The notes below the pieces were generated by a model. That model was not told the DNA's origin, made no database searches, and worked only from the letters and a program-made list of their open reading frames with translations. 64,000 bases of DNA. Origin: Arthrobacter russicus (GTDB lineage Bacteria > Actinomycetota > Actinomycetes > Actinomycetales > Micrococcaceae). Location of the stretch: the NCBI RefSeq assembly GCF_031454135.1, contig NZ_JAVDQF010000001.1:124001-188000 (forward strand). Reading direction: 5' to 3'. This document shows, piece by piece, positions 1-9,767 of this stretch (the stretch's first letter is position 1; every line of letters begins with the position of its first letter). Both the position numbers and the translations under genes were made by a program.

Positions 1-1
1 C

Positions 2-1318
2 GCGGCTCCGACCAACCCCAGCGACTCGAACTGGGTCACTCCGGACATCGGGCAGAAATTCCAGGCCTTCTCCTGTCTGCCTCCGGTCTCCGAGCCGGAC
101 ACCGGAGCAGATCCGAGCAAGCCGATGGTGGCCTGCGATCTGAGCAACGGGTTCAAATACATCCTGGGACCGGTAGAAGTCCCCGGCAGCGACATTTCCG
201 ACGCCAGCTACGGGCTGCAGCAGGGCGCGCAGGGGGCCACCACCAACAAGTGGGCGGTGAACTTGGCTTTCAATGGCGAAGGCAGCACCAAGTTCCGCGA
301 AGTCACCACCCGGTTGAACGGCTATTACACGGTCAACCCGCAGGATCCGAAGTCGCAATTCGCGATCGTGCTCGACGGCCAAGTGGTTTCCGCGCCGACC
401 TCGCAAGCCGTGATCACCGACGGCAGGTCGCAGATCACCGGAAACTTCAACGAAGCCTCGTCCAAATCCTTGGCGGACAAGCTCAAATTCGGCGCCTTGC
501 CGATCAGCTTCGACATCCAGAGCGAACAGCAGGTTTCCGCGACCCTGGGCACCCAGCAATTGGAAATGGGTTTGCTCGCCGGGTTGATCGGCTTGGCCCT
601 GGTCGTGGTTTACTCGCTGTTCCAATACCGCGCCTTGGGCTTGGTGACCGTCGCCTCGCTGATCGTCGCCGGGGTTTTGACCTATCTGGCGATCGCATTG
701 CTCGGCTGGTCGCAGAACTACCGGCTATCCTTGGCCGGCGTCGCCGGTTTGATCGTGGCGATCGGCCAGACTGCCGACTCGTTCATCGTCTACTTCGAAC
801 GAATACGCGACGAGTTGCGGGAAGGCCGCGGTTTGATCGCTGCGGTGGAGAACGGCTGGAAGCGGGCCCGGCGTACCGTGCTGGCTTCCAAGGCCGTGAA
901 CTTGCTGGCCGCCGTGGTGCTCTACTTCGTCGCGGTCGGCAATGTCCGTGGCTTCGCCTTCACGCTCGGCCTGACGGCGGTCGCGGACTTGATCGTGGTC
1001 TTCATGTTCACCCACCCAACACTGCAGCTTTTGGCCCGGCGGAAGTTCTTCAGCGAGGGCCATCGGTTCTCCGGACTTTCCCCGGACCGCTTGGGCGCGG
1101 TTCCGTTATACCGCGGTGCCGGCCGGTTCCGGACCCCGGACGATCGGCCGGCAGTCGCCAAGAAGAACATCGGCGCTGTGGCGGAAGCGGAACGCCGGCA
1201 AACCATCGCGGAACGCAAGCTCGCCGAACGGACCAAGGCGAACGACGCGTCTCAGGACCAAGCCACGGAGGGACCTGACAGCAAGGTTTCCGTGAAGGCA
1301 GCAAAGGACCAGGACTAA
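2..1318 (+). CDS. secD: Protein translocase subunit SecD (5' end missing)
   Basis: Partial gene: the frame is open from the window edge, so the true start lies upstream; 438 residues of the C-terminal part are visible. SecD forms the SecDF membrane complex that uses the proton gradient to pull preproteins out of SecYEG. Visible are the end of the large extracytoplasmic domain and then a membrane domain with several hydrophobic segments, starting near base 570. The RND-like signature IGQTADSFIVYFERIRDE carries the conserved acidic residue of the proton pathway. The C-terminal tail is long, charged and probably cytoplasmic. The stop overlaps the secF start (TAATG), indicating translational coupling. 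An internal ATG at 125 is not the start because the frame upstream reads as normal SecD. Confidence 0.95.
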   Translation, partial: AAPTNPSDSNWVTPDIGQKFQAFSCLPPVSEPDTGADPSKPMVACDLSNGFKYILGPVEVPGSDISDASYGLQQGAQGATTNKWAVNLAFNGEGSTKFREVTTRLNGYYTVNPQDPKSQFAIVLDGQVVSAPTSQAVITDGRSQITGNFNEASSKSLADKLKFGALPISFDIQSEQQVSATLGTQQLEMGLLAGLIGLALVVVYSLFQYRALGLVTVASLIVAGVLTYLAIALLGWSQNYRLSLAGVAGLIVAIGQTADSFIVYFERIRDELREGRGLIAAVENGWKRARRTVLASKAVNLLAAVVLYFVAVGNVRGFAFTLGLTAVADLIVVFMFTHPTLQLLARRKFFSEGHRFSGLSPDRLGAVPLYRGAGRFRTPDDRPAVAKKNIGAVAEAERRQTIAERKLAERTKANDASQDQATEGPDSKVSVKAAKDQD

Positions 1319-2355
1319 TGGCCAAGTTCATCAATTTCGCCACCTTCGGCAACGAACTCTATACCGGCAAGCGTTCTTACGACTTCGTCGGCAAGCGCAA
1401 GATCTGGTTCAGCATCGCTGCGGTCATGGTGATCCTGTCGATCGCGGTCCCGCTCATCAAGGGCGGATTCAACCTCGGCATCGATTTCCGCGGTGGCAGC
1501 GAATTCACCATCACCAATGTGACCGACACCAGCACCGCGATCGGCGAGAAGGCGGTCACCGACGTGATCTCCGGTCAGTTGCCGAGGGTGTCGAAACTCG
1601 CCGGCAACACCATGCAGGTGCAGACCGAGAAGCTCAGCGACGACGAGACGATCAAGGTCAAGGAATCGCTCGCCAAGGAATACGGCGTGAACCAGGACCA
1701 AGTGGCCTCGAACTTCGTGGGACCCACCTGGGGGGCCGACGTCACGAACCAGGCGCTGATCGGCTTGATCGTGTTCGTGCTGCTCGCCACGATCCTGATG
1801 GCTTTGTACTTCCGGACCTGGAAGATGTCGCTGGCCGCGATCGCCGGGATGCTGTTCGTGCAAATCACCACGGCCGGGATCTACTCGGTCACCGATGTGG
1901 AAGTGACGCCGTCGGCAATCATCGGCTTCCTGACCATCTTGAGCTACTCGCTCTACGACATCGTGGTGGTCTTCGACAAGATCCGGGAAAACACTTCGGA
2001 CATCGCCACCTCCAGCCGGCGGAGCTTCGGATCTGAAGTGAACCTCGCGGTGAATCAGACCTTGGTGCGTTCGATCAATACCTCGATGGTCGCGCTGCTC
2101 CCGGTCGCCTCGATCCTGTTCATCGGTTCATTCCTGCTCGGTGCCGGCACGCTCCGGGATATTTCGCTGTCCCTGTTCATCGGCATCATCGTCGGTGGTT
2201 TGACCACGGTCTTCATCGCCTCGCCGCTGTACGCGCTGCTGCGCGAGAACGAACCGGCGCTGGTCAAACAGGCTGAGCGGGTGCAGGCCCGGATCGATGC
2301 CGAGGCGCGCCGTTCGACGGAGTCCGCGGAAGCTGCGAGCAGCGCTTCCGTCTGA
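1318..2355 (+). CDS. secF: Protein translocase subunit SecF
   Basis: Partner of SecD in the SecDF-YajC auxiliary complex in the cytoplasmic membrane. The 345-residue protein has a first membrane helix at about residues 33-52 and a periplasmic-type domain containing the family motif GIDFRGGSEF. A bundle of helices follows, with the conserved segment LSYSLYDIVVVFDKIREN around residue 208; it includes the acidic residue of the SecDF proton path. Length is normal for the family with an actinobacterial polar C-terminal tail rich in Ala, Ser and Glu. The ATG overlaps the secD stop by one base, so the two are co-translated. A hairpin terminator follows directly. Confidence 0.95.
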   Translation: MAKFINFATFGNELYTGKRSYDFVGKRKIWFSIAAVMVILSIAVPLIKGGFNLGIDFRGGSEFTITNVTDTSTAIGEKAVTDVISGQLPRVSKLAGNTMQVQTEKLSDDETIKVKESLAKEYGVNQDQVASNFVGPTWGADVTNQALIGLIVFVLLATILMALYFRTWKMSLAAIAGMLFVQITTAGIYSVTDVEVTPSAIIGFLTILSYSLYDIVVVFDKIRENTSDIATSSRRSFGSEVNLAVNQTLVRSINTSMVALLPVASILFIGSFLLGAGTLRDISLSLFIGIIVGGLTTVFIASPLYALLRENEPALVKQAERVQARIDAEARRSTESAEAASSASV

Positions 2356-2361
2356 GCTTGA

Positions 2362-2393
2362 ATCGGGGTCCGCAGAGTGCTGCGGACCCCGAT
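2362..2393 (+). terminator. Hairpin terminator after secF
   Basis: Fourteen perfectly paired bases (2362-2375 with 2380-2393) around a 4-base loop, seven bases after the secF stop. The stem is GC-rich, but only a weak T-rich tail follows. It probably ends the secDF transcript. Confidence 0.7.
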
Positions 2394-2528
2394 GTATTGC
2401 TGCTCCGGCAGCCGACCGGCGCGAGCCGGGATCCGGAGGACCTCGCCGGTTTCTAAGCCCACTCGCACGGGCATAGACTAAGAGGATTCGAATGTGAATA
2501 CCGCAGGCAGCCAGGGGAGGAGGCGCAG

Positions 2529-4892
2529 ATGGATGACCGCATGACGTCGACCGATCAAGGCGTCGAGGTTCCCCCGGAGGCGGAAACCGCAGCCGCGCCG
2601 GCGGCGGCCGCGCACCGGCAGATCATTCCTGGCCGCCGGGAACGGACCAGGGCCCGCTTGGCCCGGCTCACCGGAAGGGGTCCGGGCATCCATTCGCCAA
2701 TCCTGGAACCGCTTTTGCGCGTGGTCCGGGCGAACAATCCGCGCGAGGATTTCGAACTGATCCAACGCGCGTACAGCGTGGCTGAGCGCGCCCATGAAGG
2801 CCAGCGGCGCAAAAGCGGGGACCCCTACATCACGCACCCCGTTGCGGTAGCCACGATCCTGGCCGAATTGGGCATGAGCGGATCGACCCTGGCCGCGGCG
2901 TTGCTGCACGATACCGTCGAAGACACGCCTTACACCTTGGAAGCCCTCACCGCCGACTTCGGCCCGGAAGTCGCCATGCTGGTGGACGGGGTGACCAAGC
3001 TCGACAAAGTGACCTTCGGTGATGCGGCGCAGTCCGAAACCGTCCGCAAGATGGTCGTGGCGATGGCCAAGGACATCCGGGTGCTGGTGATCAAACTGGC
3101 CGACCGGCTGCACAATGCGCGTACCTGGCGCTACGTCTCGCCGGAATCGTCGGCACGCAAGGCGCGGGAAACCTTGGAGATCTTCGCCCCCTTGGCGCAT
3201 CGCCTGGGCATGAACACGATCAAGTGGGAGCTCGAGGACCTGTCCTTCGCCGCACTGTACCCGAAGGTCTACGAAGAGATCGTGCGGATGGTCGAGGACC
3301 GGACTCCGGAGCGCGACAAGAACCTGGCCGTGGTCCGTTCGCAGATCAACGAGGACCTGCGCGCCGCGAAAATCAAGGCCGCGATTACCGGTCGACCCAA
3401 GCACTATTACTCGATTTACCAGAAGATGATCGTCCGGGACAAAGATTTCGACGACATCAATGACTTGATCGGCGTCCGGGTGCTGGTCGACTCGGTGCGG
3501 GACTGCTATGCGGCGCTCGGCGCGATGCACGCGCGTTGGAGCCCGCTGCCCGGCCGGTTCAAGGACTACATCGCGATGCCCAAGTTCAATATGTACCAGT
3601 CCCTGCACACCACGGTGATCGGCCCCGGCGGGAAGCCGGTGGAGATCCAAATCCGCACCCATGAGATGCACCAGCGTGCCGAATACGGAGTGGCCGCGCA
3701 CTGGAAGTACAAAAACCAGGCCGGGAAGTCGCCGGCCGACGGCAATCCGGTGGTCAACAAGGACAGCGACCTGAGCTGGTTGCGGACCTTGGTGGACTGG
3801 CAGCAGGAAACCAAAGACCCTTCGGAATTCCTGGATTCGCTGCGCTTCGAGATCAATGCCCGGGAAGTCTTCGTATTCACACCCAAAGGCGATGTGATGG
3901 CTTTGCCTGCAGGCTCGACGCCGGTCGATTTCGCCTATGCGGTGCACACCGAAGTCGGGCATCGGACCATCGGGGCCCGGGTCAACGGAAAATTGGTCCC
4001 GCTGAACAGCGAGCTGAACCACGGTGATTGGGTGGAAGTCTTCACCTCGAAGGCCGAAGGCGCCGGACCGAGCCAGGACTGGCAGAATTTCGTCAAGAGC
4101 GCCCGGGCCCGGAACAAGATCCGGCAATGGTTCAGCAAGGAACGGCGCGAAGAAGCGATCGACAAGGGCAAAGACCTGCTGACCCGGGCGATGCGGAAGC
4201 AGAACTTGCCGCTGCAGCGGATGATGACGCACGAGGCTTTGCTGGGCGTCGCGGAAGATCTCCGCTATCCGGACATCTCGGCGTTGTACGCAGCGGTCGG
4301 CGACAGCCACGTCTCGGCTGCCAGCGTGGTGGAAAAACTCGTTGAATCCTTGGGCGGGCACGATGCCACCGAGGATGAAATCGGTGCCGCGCCGCTGCCG
4401 ACGAGCCACCAGCAGCGGCCCCGTTACTCGAGTTCCGGAGTGATGGTGCACGGTCTGGGCGACGTGCTGGTGAAGCTCGCCCGATGCTGCACTCCGGTGC
4501 CTCCGGACGCCATCGTCGGGTTCGTCACGAGGGGCTCCGGGGTCTCCGTGCACCGCTCGGATTGCCGCAACGTCGAACCGTTGCGGGAACAGCCCGACCG
4601 GATGGTCGAAGTCGAATGGGCGCCCACCCAATCGAGTGTCTTCCTGGTGGAGATCCAAGTGGAAGCATTGGACCGCAAGAGCCTGCTCTCCGACGTCACC
4701 CGGGTGCTGTCGGAGAACCACGTGAACATTCTGGCAGCTTCGGTGCACACGTCGAGCGATCGACTGGCAATCTCGCGGTTCGCTTTCGAAATGGGCGACC
4801 CGAAGTACCTGAACCACATCCTCAGCGCGGTGCGCAGGATCGATGGGGTCTTCGACGTCTACCGGAGCACCGGCAGCCAGCGGCGGAACTGA
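2529..4892 (+). CDS. rel: Bifunctional (p)ppGpp synthetase/hydrolase, long RSH family
   Basis: Makes and degrades the alarmone (p)ppGpp in the stringent response. The 787-residue protein has the standard long-RSH order. First is an HD hydrolase domain with LLHDTVED near residue 126. The synthetase domain follows, with [13 protein letters not shown] near residue 288. Next come a TGS domain starting [11 protein letters not shown] near residue 442, a Cys-containing region ([16 protein letters not shown] near 650) and a C-terminal ACT domain. Both catalytic domains keep their signature residues, so it should be bifunctional, as the single Rel of actinobacteria is. The start is supported by a strong ribosome site (GGGGAGGAGG) about 6 bases before the ATG. 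Its position after secDF is the normal actinobacterial order. Confidence 0.96.
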   Translation: MDDRMTSTDQGVEVPPEAETAAAPAAAAHRQIIPGRRERTRARLARLTGRGPGIHSPILEPLLRVVRANNPREDFELIQRAYSVAERAHEGQRRKSGDPYITHPVAVATILAELGMSGSTLAAALLHDTVEDTPYTLEALTADFGPEVAMLVDGVTKLDKVTFGDAAQSETVRKMVVAMAKDIRVLVIKLADRLHNARTWRYVSPESSARKARETLEIFAPLAHRLGMNTIKWELEDLSFAALYPKVYEEIVRMVEDRTPERDKNLAVVRSQINEDLRAAKIKAAITGRPKHYYSIYQKMIVRDKDFDDINDLIGVRVLVDSVRDCYAALGAMHARWSPLPGRFKDYIAMPKFNMYQSLHTTVIGPGGKPVEIQIRTHEMHQRAEYGVAAHWKYKNQAGKSPADGNPVVNKDSDLSWLRTLVDWQQETKDPSEFLDSLRFEINAREVFVFTPKGDVMALPAGSTPVDFAYAVHTEVGHRTIGARVNGKLVPLNSELNHGDWVEVFTSKAEGAGPSQDWQNFVKSARARNKIRQWFSKERREEAIDKGKDLLTRAMRKQNLPLQRMMTHEALLGVAEDLRYPDISALYAAVGDSHVSAASVVEKLVESLGGHDATEDEIGAAPLPTSHQQRPRYSSSGVMVHGLGDVLVKLARCCTPVPPDAIVGFVTRGSGVSVHRSDCRNVEPLREQPDRMVEVEWAPTQSSVFLVEIQVEALDRKSLLSDVTRVLSENHVNILAASVHTSSDRLAISRFAFEMGDPKYLNHILSAVRRIDGVFDVYRSTGSQRRN

Positions 4893-4900
4893 ACCGGGAC

Positions 4901-5569
4901 TCATCCGGAACCGCTCCCGGACGGCGGCGGACCGTGCTCGATCAGCTCCGAAATCCTGGCCAGCGCACGGTTTTTGTGCGGAACCCGGGGCAGGGATTGC
5001 ACCGCATTGCGGACCAACGCCAAGGGGCAGCCGAGTTTTCGGCGCTCGGAGATCTGCCAGAGCACTGCGGCCGGGTCCGGCCAATCGGCACTGCTGGGCG
5101 TCCGTTGGAAGGCCAGGTCGACGGCGGTGCGCAAAACCGAAGTGATCCGGATCCTGGCCAGCTGGACCACGTCGAACCGGCCGAGCGTGACTTCATGGAT
5201 TTGCAGTGCGCTGAACGGCGGCAGCGAACCGGCCCGGCGTTTGTGGTCCAGCAATGCGGTCACCCGGGGCGGCTTCGCCGCGCAGCCGTAGACCCAGGCC
5301 GCGCTGAATCTGCCCAGGATCACCTTGTGCACCAGACCGGCCGGGATTTCGAAGGACATCGCCAAGGCCCGGTGTTCCGCCGTCTCCGCGGTTCCGGCCG
5401 GCAAATAGCCCGAACCGTAGACCCGTTGCAGCACGCCGTCGGCATGCAGGGCGGCCAATTCGACGTCGGCGAACAGCCGGCCCGGGACGATCAATTCATG
5501 CGGAGCCGGCGGAATCGGTCGGGCGGCCGCGGCGCCCCAAACACCGGTGCTGATGCGAAGCGAATCCAT
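4901..5569 (-). CDS. Conserved hypothetical, AbiEi-antitoxin-like
   Basis: A 222-residue protein convergent with rel. From memory its layout resembles actinobacterial proteins annotated as AbiEi-family antitoxin-like: a variable N-terminal part, then a C-terminal part with a stretch like TSVLRTAVDLAF near residue 145. No toxin partner (AbiEii nucleotidyltransferase) is adjacent, so a working toxin-antitoxin pair is not indicated. No signal peptide or membrane helix is visible. No ribosome site precedes the ATG; a CAGGCT hexamer sits 6 bases upstream, which would fit a leaderless start. The function is unknown. Confidence 0.6.
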   Translation of the reverse strand: MDSLRISTGVWGAAAARPIPPAPHELIVPGRLFADVELAALHADGVLQRVYGSGYLPAGTAETAEHRALAMSFEIPAGLVHKVILGRFSAAWVYGCAAKPPRVTALLDHKRRAGSLPPFSALQIHEVTLGRFDVVQLARIRITSVLRTAVDLAFQRTPSSADWPDPAAVLWQISERRKLGCPLALVRNAVQSLPRVPHKNRALARISELIEHGPPPSGSGSG

Positions 5570-5665
5570 GGCTCAAGCCTGCCGTTTCTCCGGCCAGGCA
5601 GAAAGGGCCGGATCCGAAGTTGTGGAAAACTTGGGATTCGGCCCGTTCAGGCAAGCTGCGGCGAC

Positions 5666-7285
5666 TCAGTCGAGATCGTTTGCCGATCGGCGGATCTGGT
5701 CCAGCCAGGCCTCCCGGGCAGCCAGCGCTTCTTCGGTGGTCTTGATCTTCTTGGCATCGCCTTTGCTGCGTGCAGCGGCCAAGTCGTCCTGCAACGATGC
5801 GATCGTGGCTTCCAGCTGGGAGAGCGCGCTGTTGGTACGGGCCTTGGCTTCCGGATCGGTGCGCTTCCAGTGCTCGTCCTCGGCTTTCCGGACCGCATCT
5901 TCGACCGAGCGCAGCCCGGCTTCTACCCGCTGCATGTCGTTGCGCGGCACTTTGCCGGCCTCTTCCCAACGGTCCCGGATGGATTGCAGGGCCTTTTTGG
6001 TGGCCGCCAAGTCCTTGATCGGGAGCAGCGCCTTGGCCTCGACGATGAGCTGTTCTTTGACCACCAGGTTCGCACCGTATTCGGCGTCGATTGCTTCATT
6101 GGCTTGCTGCCGGGCGGAGAAGAAGGCGTCCTGGGCGGCGCGGAACCGGGTCCAGAGCGCGTCGTCCTCTTTCTTGCTGGCCCGGGGCGCAGCTTTCCAC
6201 TGGTCCATCAGCCGGCGGTATTCGCCGGCGGTGACGCCCCAATCAGTCGAGCTGGAAAGCGCCTCGGCTTCGGCGATCAGTTTTTCCTTGCGGGCCTTGG
6301 CCGCGGCATTGGTGCTGTCGAGCTGGGAGAAGAAAGCCCGGCGGTGCCGGTCGAAAACCGTGCGGGCGGAACGGAATCGCTTCCACAAGCCCTCTTCAGT
6401 GGCCCGGCCCAGCCGCATGCCCTCTTTTTGCGCGGTCTTCCAGTTTTCGAACAGCTCGTTCATCCGGGTGCTTCCGGTCTTCCACTGCATGGTGGCCGGA
6501 TCCTGGGCGGCGAGCTTCTCGGCTTCGGCGACAATGGCTTCGCGGGCTGCGAGTTCCACCGCGCGGGCCGCATCATGCTCGGCGCGTTCGGCCTGTTGCA
6601 ACGACTTGATCCCGGCATCGAGCGCATCCAGGCGCTGCTCGGCCGATTTCACATCGCCGACGGCATTCCGCTCGGCGAGTTGCCCACGTAGATGCGCTGC
6701 GGTCTTCGGCATGTCGGTGCTCGGTGCTTTGGCCTCGACACGCTGCTCCAAGAGCACGATCTGCGCCAAGATGTCATCGAACTTGCGCACGAAATAGGCC
6801 AGGGCCTCATCTTGGCTGGCGCCCGGGTATTGGCCGACCGGAAGCTCTTCGCCGTCCAGGATCAAGAACACCTGGCCGTCCGGCTCGGCGCGGCCAAACT
6901 TCGCGGCTTCCGCCAGCGAAGTGCTCGGAACCAGCGGCGCGACCGGGGCGGCCGGCTTCTGCGCGGGCAGTGCCGCGGGGGTCGCCGGCTGCGGCTTGGG
7001 CCGGGCCGCGAACGCCGCCGGAGACGGAGCAGCCGGCGCTGGGGCAGCCGGAGAAGGGGCAGCCTGCGCTGGGCTGGCCGGAGCACTGGCCGGCGCAGCG
7101 GCATCGGCGGGTTCCAGTATGGATTCAACCGGCACGGATTCGGCAGCGGAATCAGCCGTTGCGGATTCCTCGGCCACGGCTTCGGCGGGCCCCGATTCGG
7201 CGGGCGCGACCGGCCCGGCTTCCGCTGTGTGGGCAGCGGCTTCGGAGGGGATTGCTGTTTCGTCGGATTCTTGACGTTCGGTCAC
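5666..7285 (-). CDS. DUF349 domain-containing protein
   Basis: About 539 residues. The first third is a low-complexity Ala/Pro/Glu-rich tail. The rest is an all-helical array of DUF349 repeats, seen as recurring W-x(2)-A and LW-x-RF-type motifs (GLWKRFRSARTVFDRHR, ALWTRFRAAQDAFFSAR) with long charged coiled-coil-like stretches. The biochemical role of DUF349 proteins in actinobacteria is not established. The GTG at 7285 is preferred because GGAAAGAG lies 8 bases upstream and the encoded start (VTERQESDET) looks like the family; an in-frame ATG at 7303 is the alternative. It lies just downstream of the cyclophilin gene on the same strand, probably in one operon. Confidence 0.85.
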   Translation of the reverse strand: MTERQESDETAIPSEAAAHTAEAGPVAPAESGPAEAVAEESATADSAAESVPVESILEPADAAAPASAPASPAQAAPSPAAPAPAAPSPAAFAARPKPQPATPAALPAQKPAAPVAPLVPSTSLAEAAKFGRAEPDGQVFLILDGEELPVGQYPGASQDEALAYFVRKFDDILAQIVLLEQRVEAKAPSTDMPKTAAHLRGQLAERNAVGDVKSAEQRLDALDAGIKSLQQAERAEHDAARAVELAAREAIVAEAEKLAAQDPATMQWKTGSTRMNELFENWKTAQKEGMRLGRATEEGLWKRFRSARTVFDRHRRAFFSQLDSTNAAAKARKEKLIAEAEALSSSTDWGVTAGEYRRLMDQWKAAPRASKKEDDALWTRFRAAQDAFFSARQQANEAIDAEYGANLVVKEQLIVEAKALLPIKDLAATKKALQSIRDRWEEAGKVPRNDMQRVEAGLRSVEDAVRKAEDEHWKRTDPEAKARTNSALSQLEATIASLQDDLAAARSKGDAKKIKTTEEALAAREAWLDQIRRSANDLD

Positions 7286-7313
7286 CGCTAGAACTCTTTC
7301 CATCGGACGGGCA

Positions 7314-8111
7314 TCAGTTGAGCGTAAACGAGTCTATCGTGACCGGCGTCGAAGGTTTGCCGTCGGAGGCTCCGCCCTGCACGCCACCGGCCGCGATCTG
7401 GCTGATCACATCGAGGCCGCTGGTTACCTTGCCGACCACCGTGTAGCCGCCCGCGGAGTCGGCCGGGATGGTGGTGTCTTTGTAGGTGATGAAGAATTGG
7501 GTGCCGTTGCTGTTGGCGTCGTTGCCGACCCGGGCGACCGCGACGGTGCCTGCCGGGTAGATGTTGTCCGCCGGCGCGTTCTCGATCGGACCCCATTTGA
7601 ACGTCGGGTCGCTCTTGCCGTCGATGTCCAACGCGCCGCATTGCAGCACCGCGAAGTCTCCGGTGGTCAATCGGTGGCACGGCTTCTGGTTGAAATAGTT
7701 CGCATCGGCGAGCGTTTTGAAGACCGCAGCGGCCTGCGGTGCCGCGGTGCCGTTGAGCTCGACCCCGAGCGGCTGCTGATTCAGCGTCAACGTGCCAGTG
7801 AAAGTCTTGCCGGCGGCGACCGAGGGATTGGGCACCGGTGGCAGCGATACGCTCGGCGTCGCCGAAGCTGATGCTGATGCCGAGGAGTTCAAACCGTTCT
7901 GGGCTGCGGCGTACTGCTCCGAGGTGGGATTGTTGGCGAAGACGGTGAGCTGCAGGACCACGGCCAGGGCGATCAGCAGCACCGCCGCTACGGCGCCTAC
8001 GACATTGTCCCGGCGGCGGCGCTTGCTCTGCGCCTCGCGAAGCACCCGCTTCGCCTCCATCTGCGCAACGCGCTTCTTGCTTTCCCGCGCGTCTCGTTTG
8101 CTCGCCGCCAA
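7314..8111 (-). CDS. Membrane-anchored cyclophilin-type peptidyl-prolyl isomerase
   Basis: A 265-residue protein with a highly basic N-terminal tail, one membrane helix at about residues 38-58, a Ser/Ala linker and a C-terminal cyclophilin domain. The domain shows the recognisable core PCHRLTTGDFAVLQCG, then GTVAVARVG and NGTQFFITY. It should catalyse proline isomerisation of proteins outside the membrane. The start is TTG, supported by GAGGAG 7 bases upstream. It is divergent from hisS and probably co-transcribed with the DUF349 gene. The same gene order next to hisS is common in Micrococcales (recalled, not searched). Confidence 0.88.
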   Translation of the reverse strand: MAASKRDARESKKRVAQMEAKRVLREAQSKRRRRDNVVGAVAAVLLIALAVVLQLTVFANNPTSEQYAAAQNGLNSSASASASATPSVSLPPVPNPSVAAGKTFTGTLTLNQQPLGVELNGTAAPQAAAVFKTLADANYFNQKPCHRLTTGDFAVLQCGALDIDGKSDPTFKWGPIENAPADNIYPAGTVAVARVGNDANSNGTQFFITYKDTTIPADSAGGYTVVGKVTSGLDVISQIAAGGVQGGASDGKPSTPVTIDSFTLN

Positions 8112-8338
8112 TGCCGCTCCTCACCATCGTTCAAGAAATACCGGGTCGATCCAGGCAATTGTCCGGGGCCGCAAGGGCCCCGCACCTTGGCTAAACTAAT
8201 TGCCGCAGACAGTTTACTCATTTACCAGATGTTCATGCTGTCCTGTGAGAACCTTAGTAGATTCCCAGTTCAGATCCATGAACCGGGCTGTCTTTGCAAT
8301 CGAATGGCGCCTGCGCGCCGCGGAGGAGTAAGAGTCCG

Positions 8339-9679
8339 ATGGCCCGAAAAGCTTCATTGTCCGGATTTCCTGAGTTGTTGCCTCAGGAGCGGATGATCGA
8401 GCAACATGTCATCGACACGCTGCGCCGCAGCTTCGAGCTGCACGGTTTCGCATCGATCGAAACCCGGGCTGTGGAAACCGTGACGCAATTGCTGCGCAAG
8501 GGCGAGATCGACAAAGAGGTCTATGCGGTATCCCGGCTGCAGAACGACGATGCCGGCAAAGACGCCGCTCTGGCGCTGCACTTCGATTTGACCGTGCCGT
8601 TCTCCCGCTATGTGGTGGAAAATGCCGGACACCTGGATTTCCCGTTCCGGCGGTACCAGATTCAGAAGGCCTGGCGCGGCGAACGGCCGCAAGAGGGCCG
8701 GATGCGCGAATTCACCCAGGCCGATTTCGACGTCGTCGGCGACGGTGAGCTGTCTTTCAAGTACGACGTCGAACTGGTCTTGCTGGCGGCCGCCGCGCTG
8801 TCCGCGCTGCCGATCCCGGCGTTCAAACTCCGGGTCAACAACCGCAAACTCGCCGAGGGCTTCTACCGGGGTCTGGGCCTGGCCGACACGGCCGGCGTGC
8901 TGCGCAGCATCGACAAGCTCGAAAAGATCGGCGCCGAGGCGGTGGCGAAGCTGCTCGAGGACGAGCTCGGTGCGACGGCGGAGCAGGCTGCTGCGGCTTT
9001 GGCGCTGGCGCAGATCCGCACCGAAGACCTGTCCTTCGTGGACCAGGTCCGGGCGCTGGGCGTGCACGACGACCTGCTCGATGAGGGGCTGGCCGAGCTG
9101 GCCGAAGTGCTCGGGGTGGCCATGCGGCAGGCGCCGGGAACCGTAGTAGCGGATCTGTCCATCGCCCGGGGCTTGGACTACTACACCGGCACCGTGGTCG
9201 AGACCGTTCTGCTGGGCCACGAATCGCTGGGCTCGATTTGCTCCGGCGGCAGATACGATGCCCTGGCCCGCAAAGGCAACCGGATCTTCCCCGGCGTCGG
9301 GCTTTCCATCGGAGTCAGCCGGTTGGTGGCCCGGATTTTGAGCCAGGAGTTCGCCACGGCCTCCCGGGCGGTGCCCACGGTGGTCTACATCGCACTCAAC
9401 TCGGACGAGGCCTGGCCGCAGGCCCAAGAACTCGCCGCCGGCTTCCGCGAGCGGGGCATCGCCACGGAGGTCGCGGTCGCGGCGGAGAAGTACGGCAAGC
9501 AGATCAAATTCGCGGACCGGCGCGGGATTCCGTTCGTCTGGTTCGTCGCCGAGGACGGCACGCACCAGGTCAAAGACATCCGCAGCGGCGATCAGGAGGC
9601 GGCGGATCCGCTCAATTGGATGCCGCCGGCGGCCGATCTGGCGGTCAGCGTGGTCGTCGGGAGCCCAGCCGACCGGTAA
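8339..9679 (+). CDS. hisS: Histidine--tRNA ligase
   Basis: Class II aminoacyl-tRNA synthetase charging tRNA-His in the cytoplasm; 446 residues. The motif 2 region reads FRRYQIQKAWRGERPQEGR. The histidine-specific segment ARGLDYYTGTVVE and motif 3 (GVGLSIGVSRL) follow, and a C-terminal anticodon-binding domain completes the protein. The ATG at 8339 is chosen because GGAGGAG lies about 10 bases upstream and the protein then starts MARKASLSGFPELLP, as in relatives; the longer frame to 8294 has no such support. aspS follows 88 bases downstream. Confidence 0.95.
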   Translation: MARKASLSGFPELLPQERMIEQHVIDTLRRSFELHGFASIETRAVETVTQLLRKGEIDKEVYAVSRLQNDDAGKDAALALHFDLTVPFSRYVVENAGHLDFPFRRYQIQKAWRGERPQEGRMREFTQADFDVVGDGELSFKYDVELVLLAAAALSALPIPAFKLRVNNRKLAEGFYRGLGLADTAGVLRSIDKLEKIGAEAVAKLLEDELGATAEQAAAALALAQIRTEDLSFVDQVRALGVHDDLLDEGLAELAEVLGVAMRQAPGTVVADLSIARGLDYYTGTVVETVLLGHESLGSICSGGRYDALARKGNRIFPGVGLSIGVSRLVARILSQEFATASRAVPTVVYIALNSDEAWPQAQELAAGFRERGIATEVAVAAEKYGKQIKFADRRGIPFVWFVAEDGTHQVKDIRSGDQEAADPLNWMPPAADLAVSVVVGSPADR

Positions 9680-9767
9680 ACTCGGTGGATAATGCCGGTC
9701 TGTCGGAACGTTTTCCGCTACCCGAGGCCTGGCGGTAACCCATCTGGACCTTTTGAAGGGAACGAAC

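Noticed and set aside
2478-5084. 868-codon open frame antisense to rel
   Set aside because: The plus strand encodes a complete Rel with all domains; the antisense translation is Arg/His/Gln-rich without domains, a normal by-product of high-GC codon bias.
4901-5569. A complete AbiE toxin-antitoxin module
   Set aside because: Only an AbiEi-like protein is present; no AbiEii nucleotidyltransferase lies next to it on either side.
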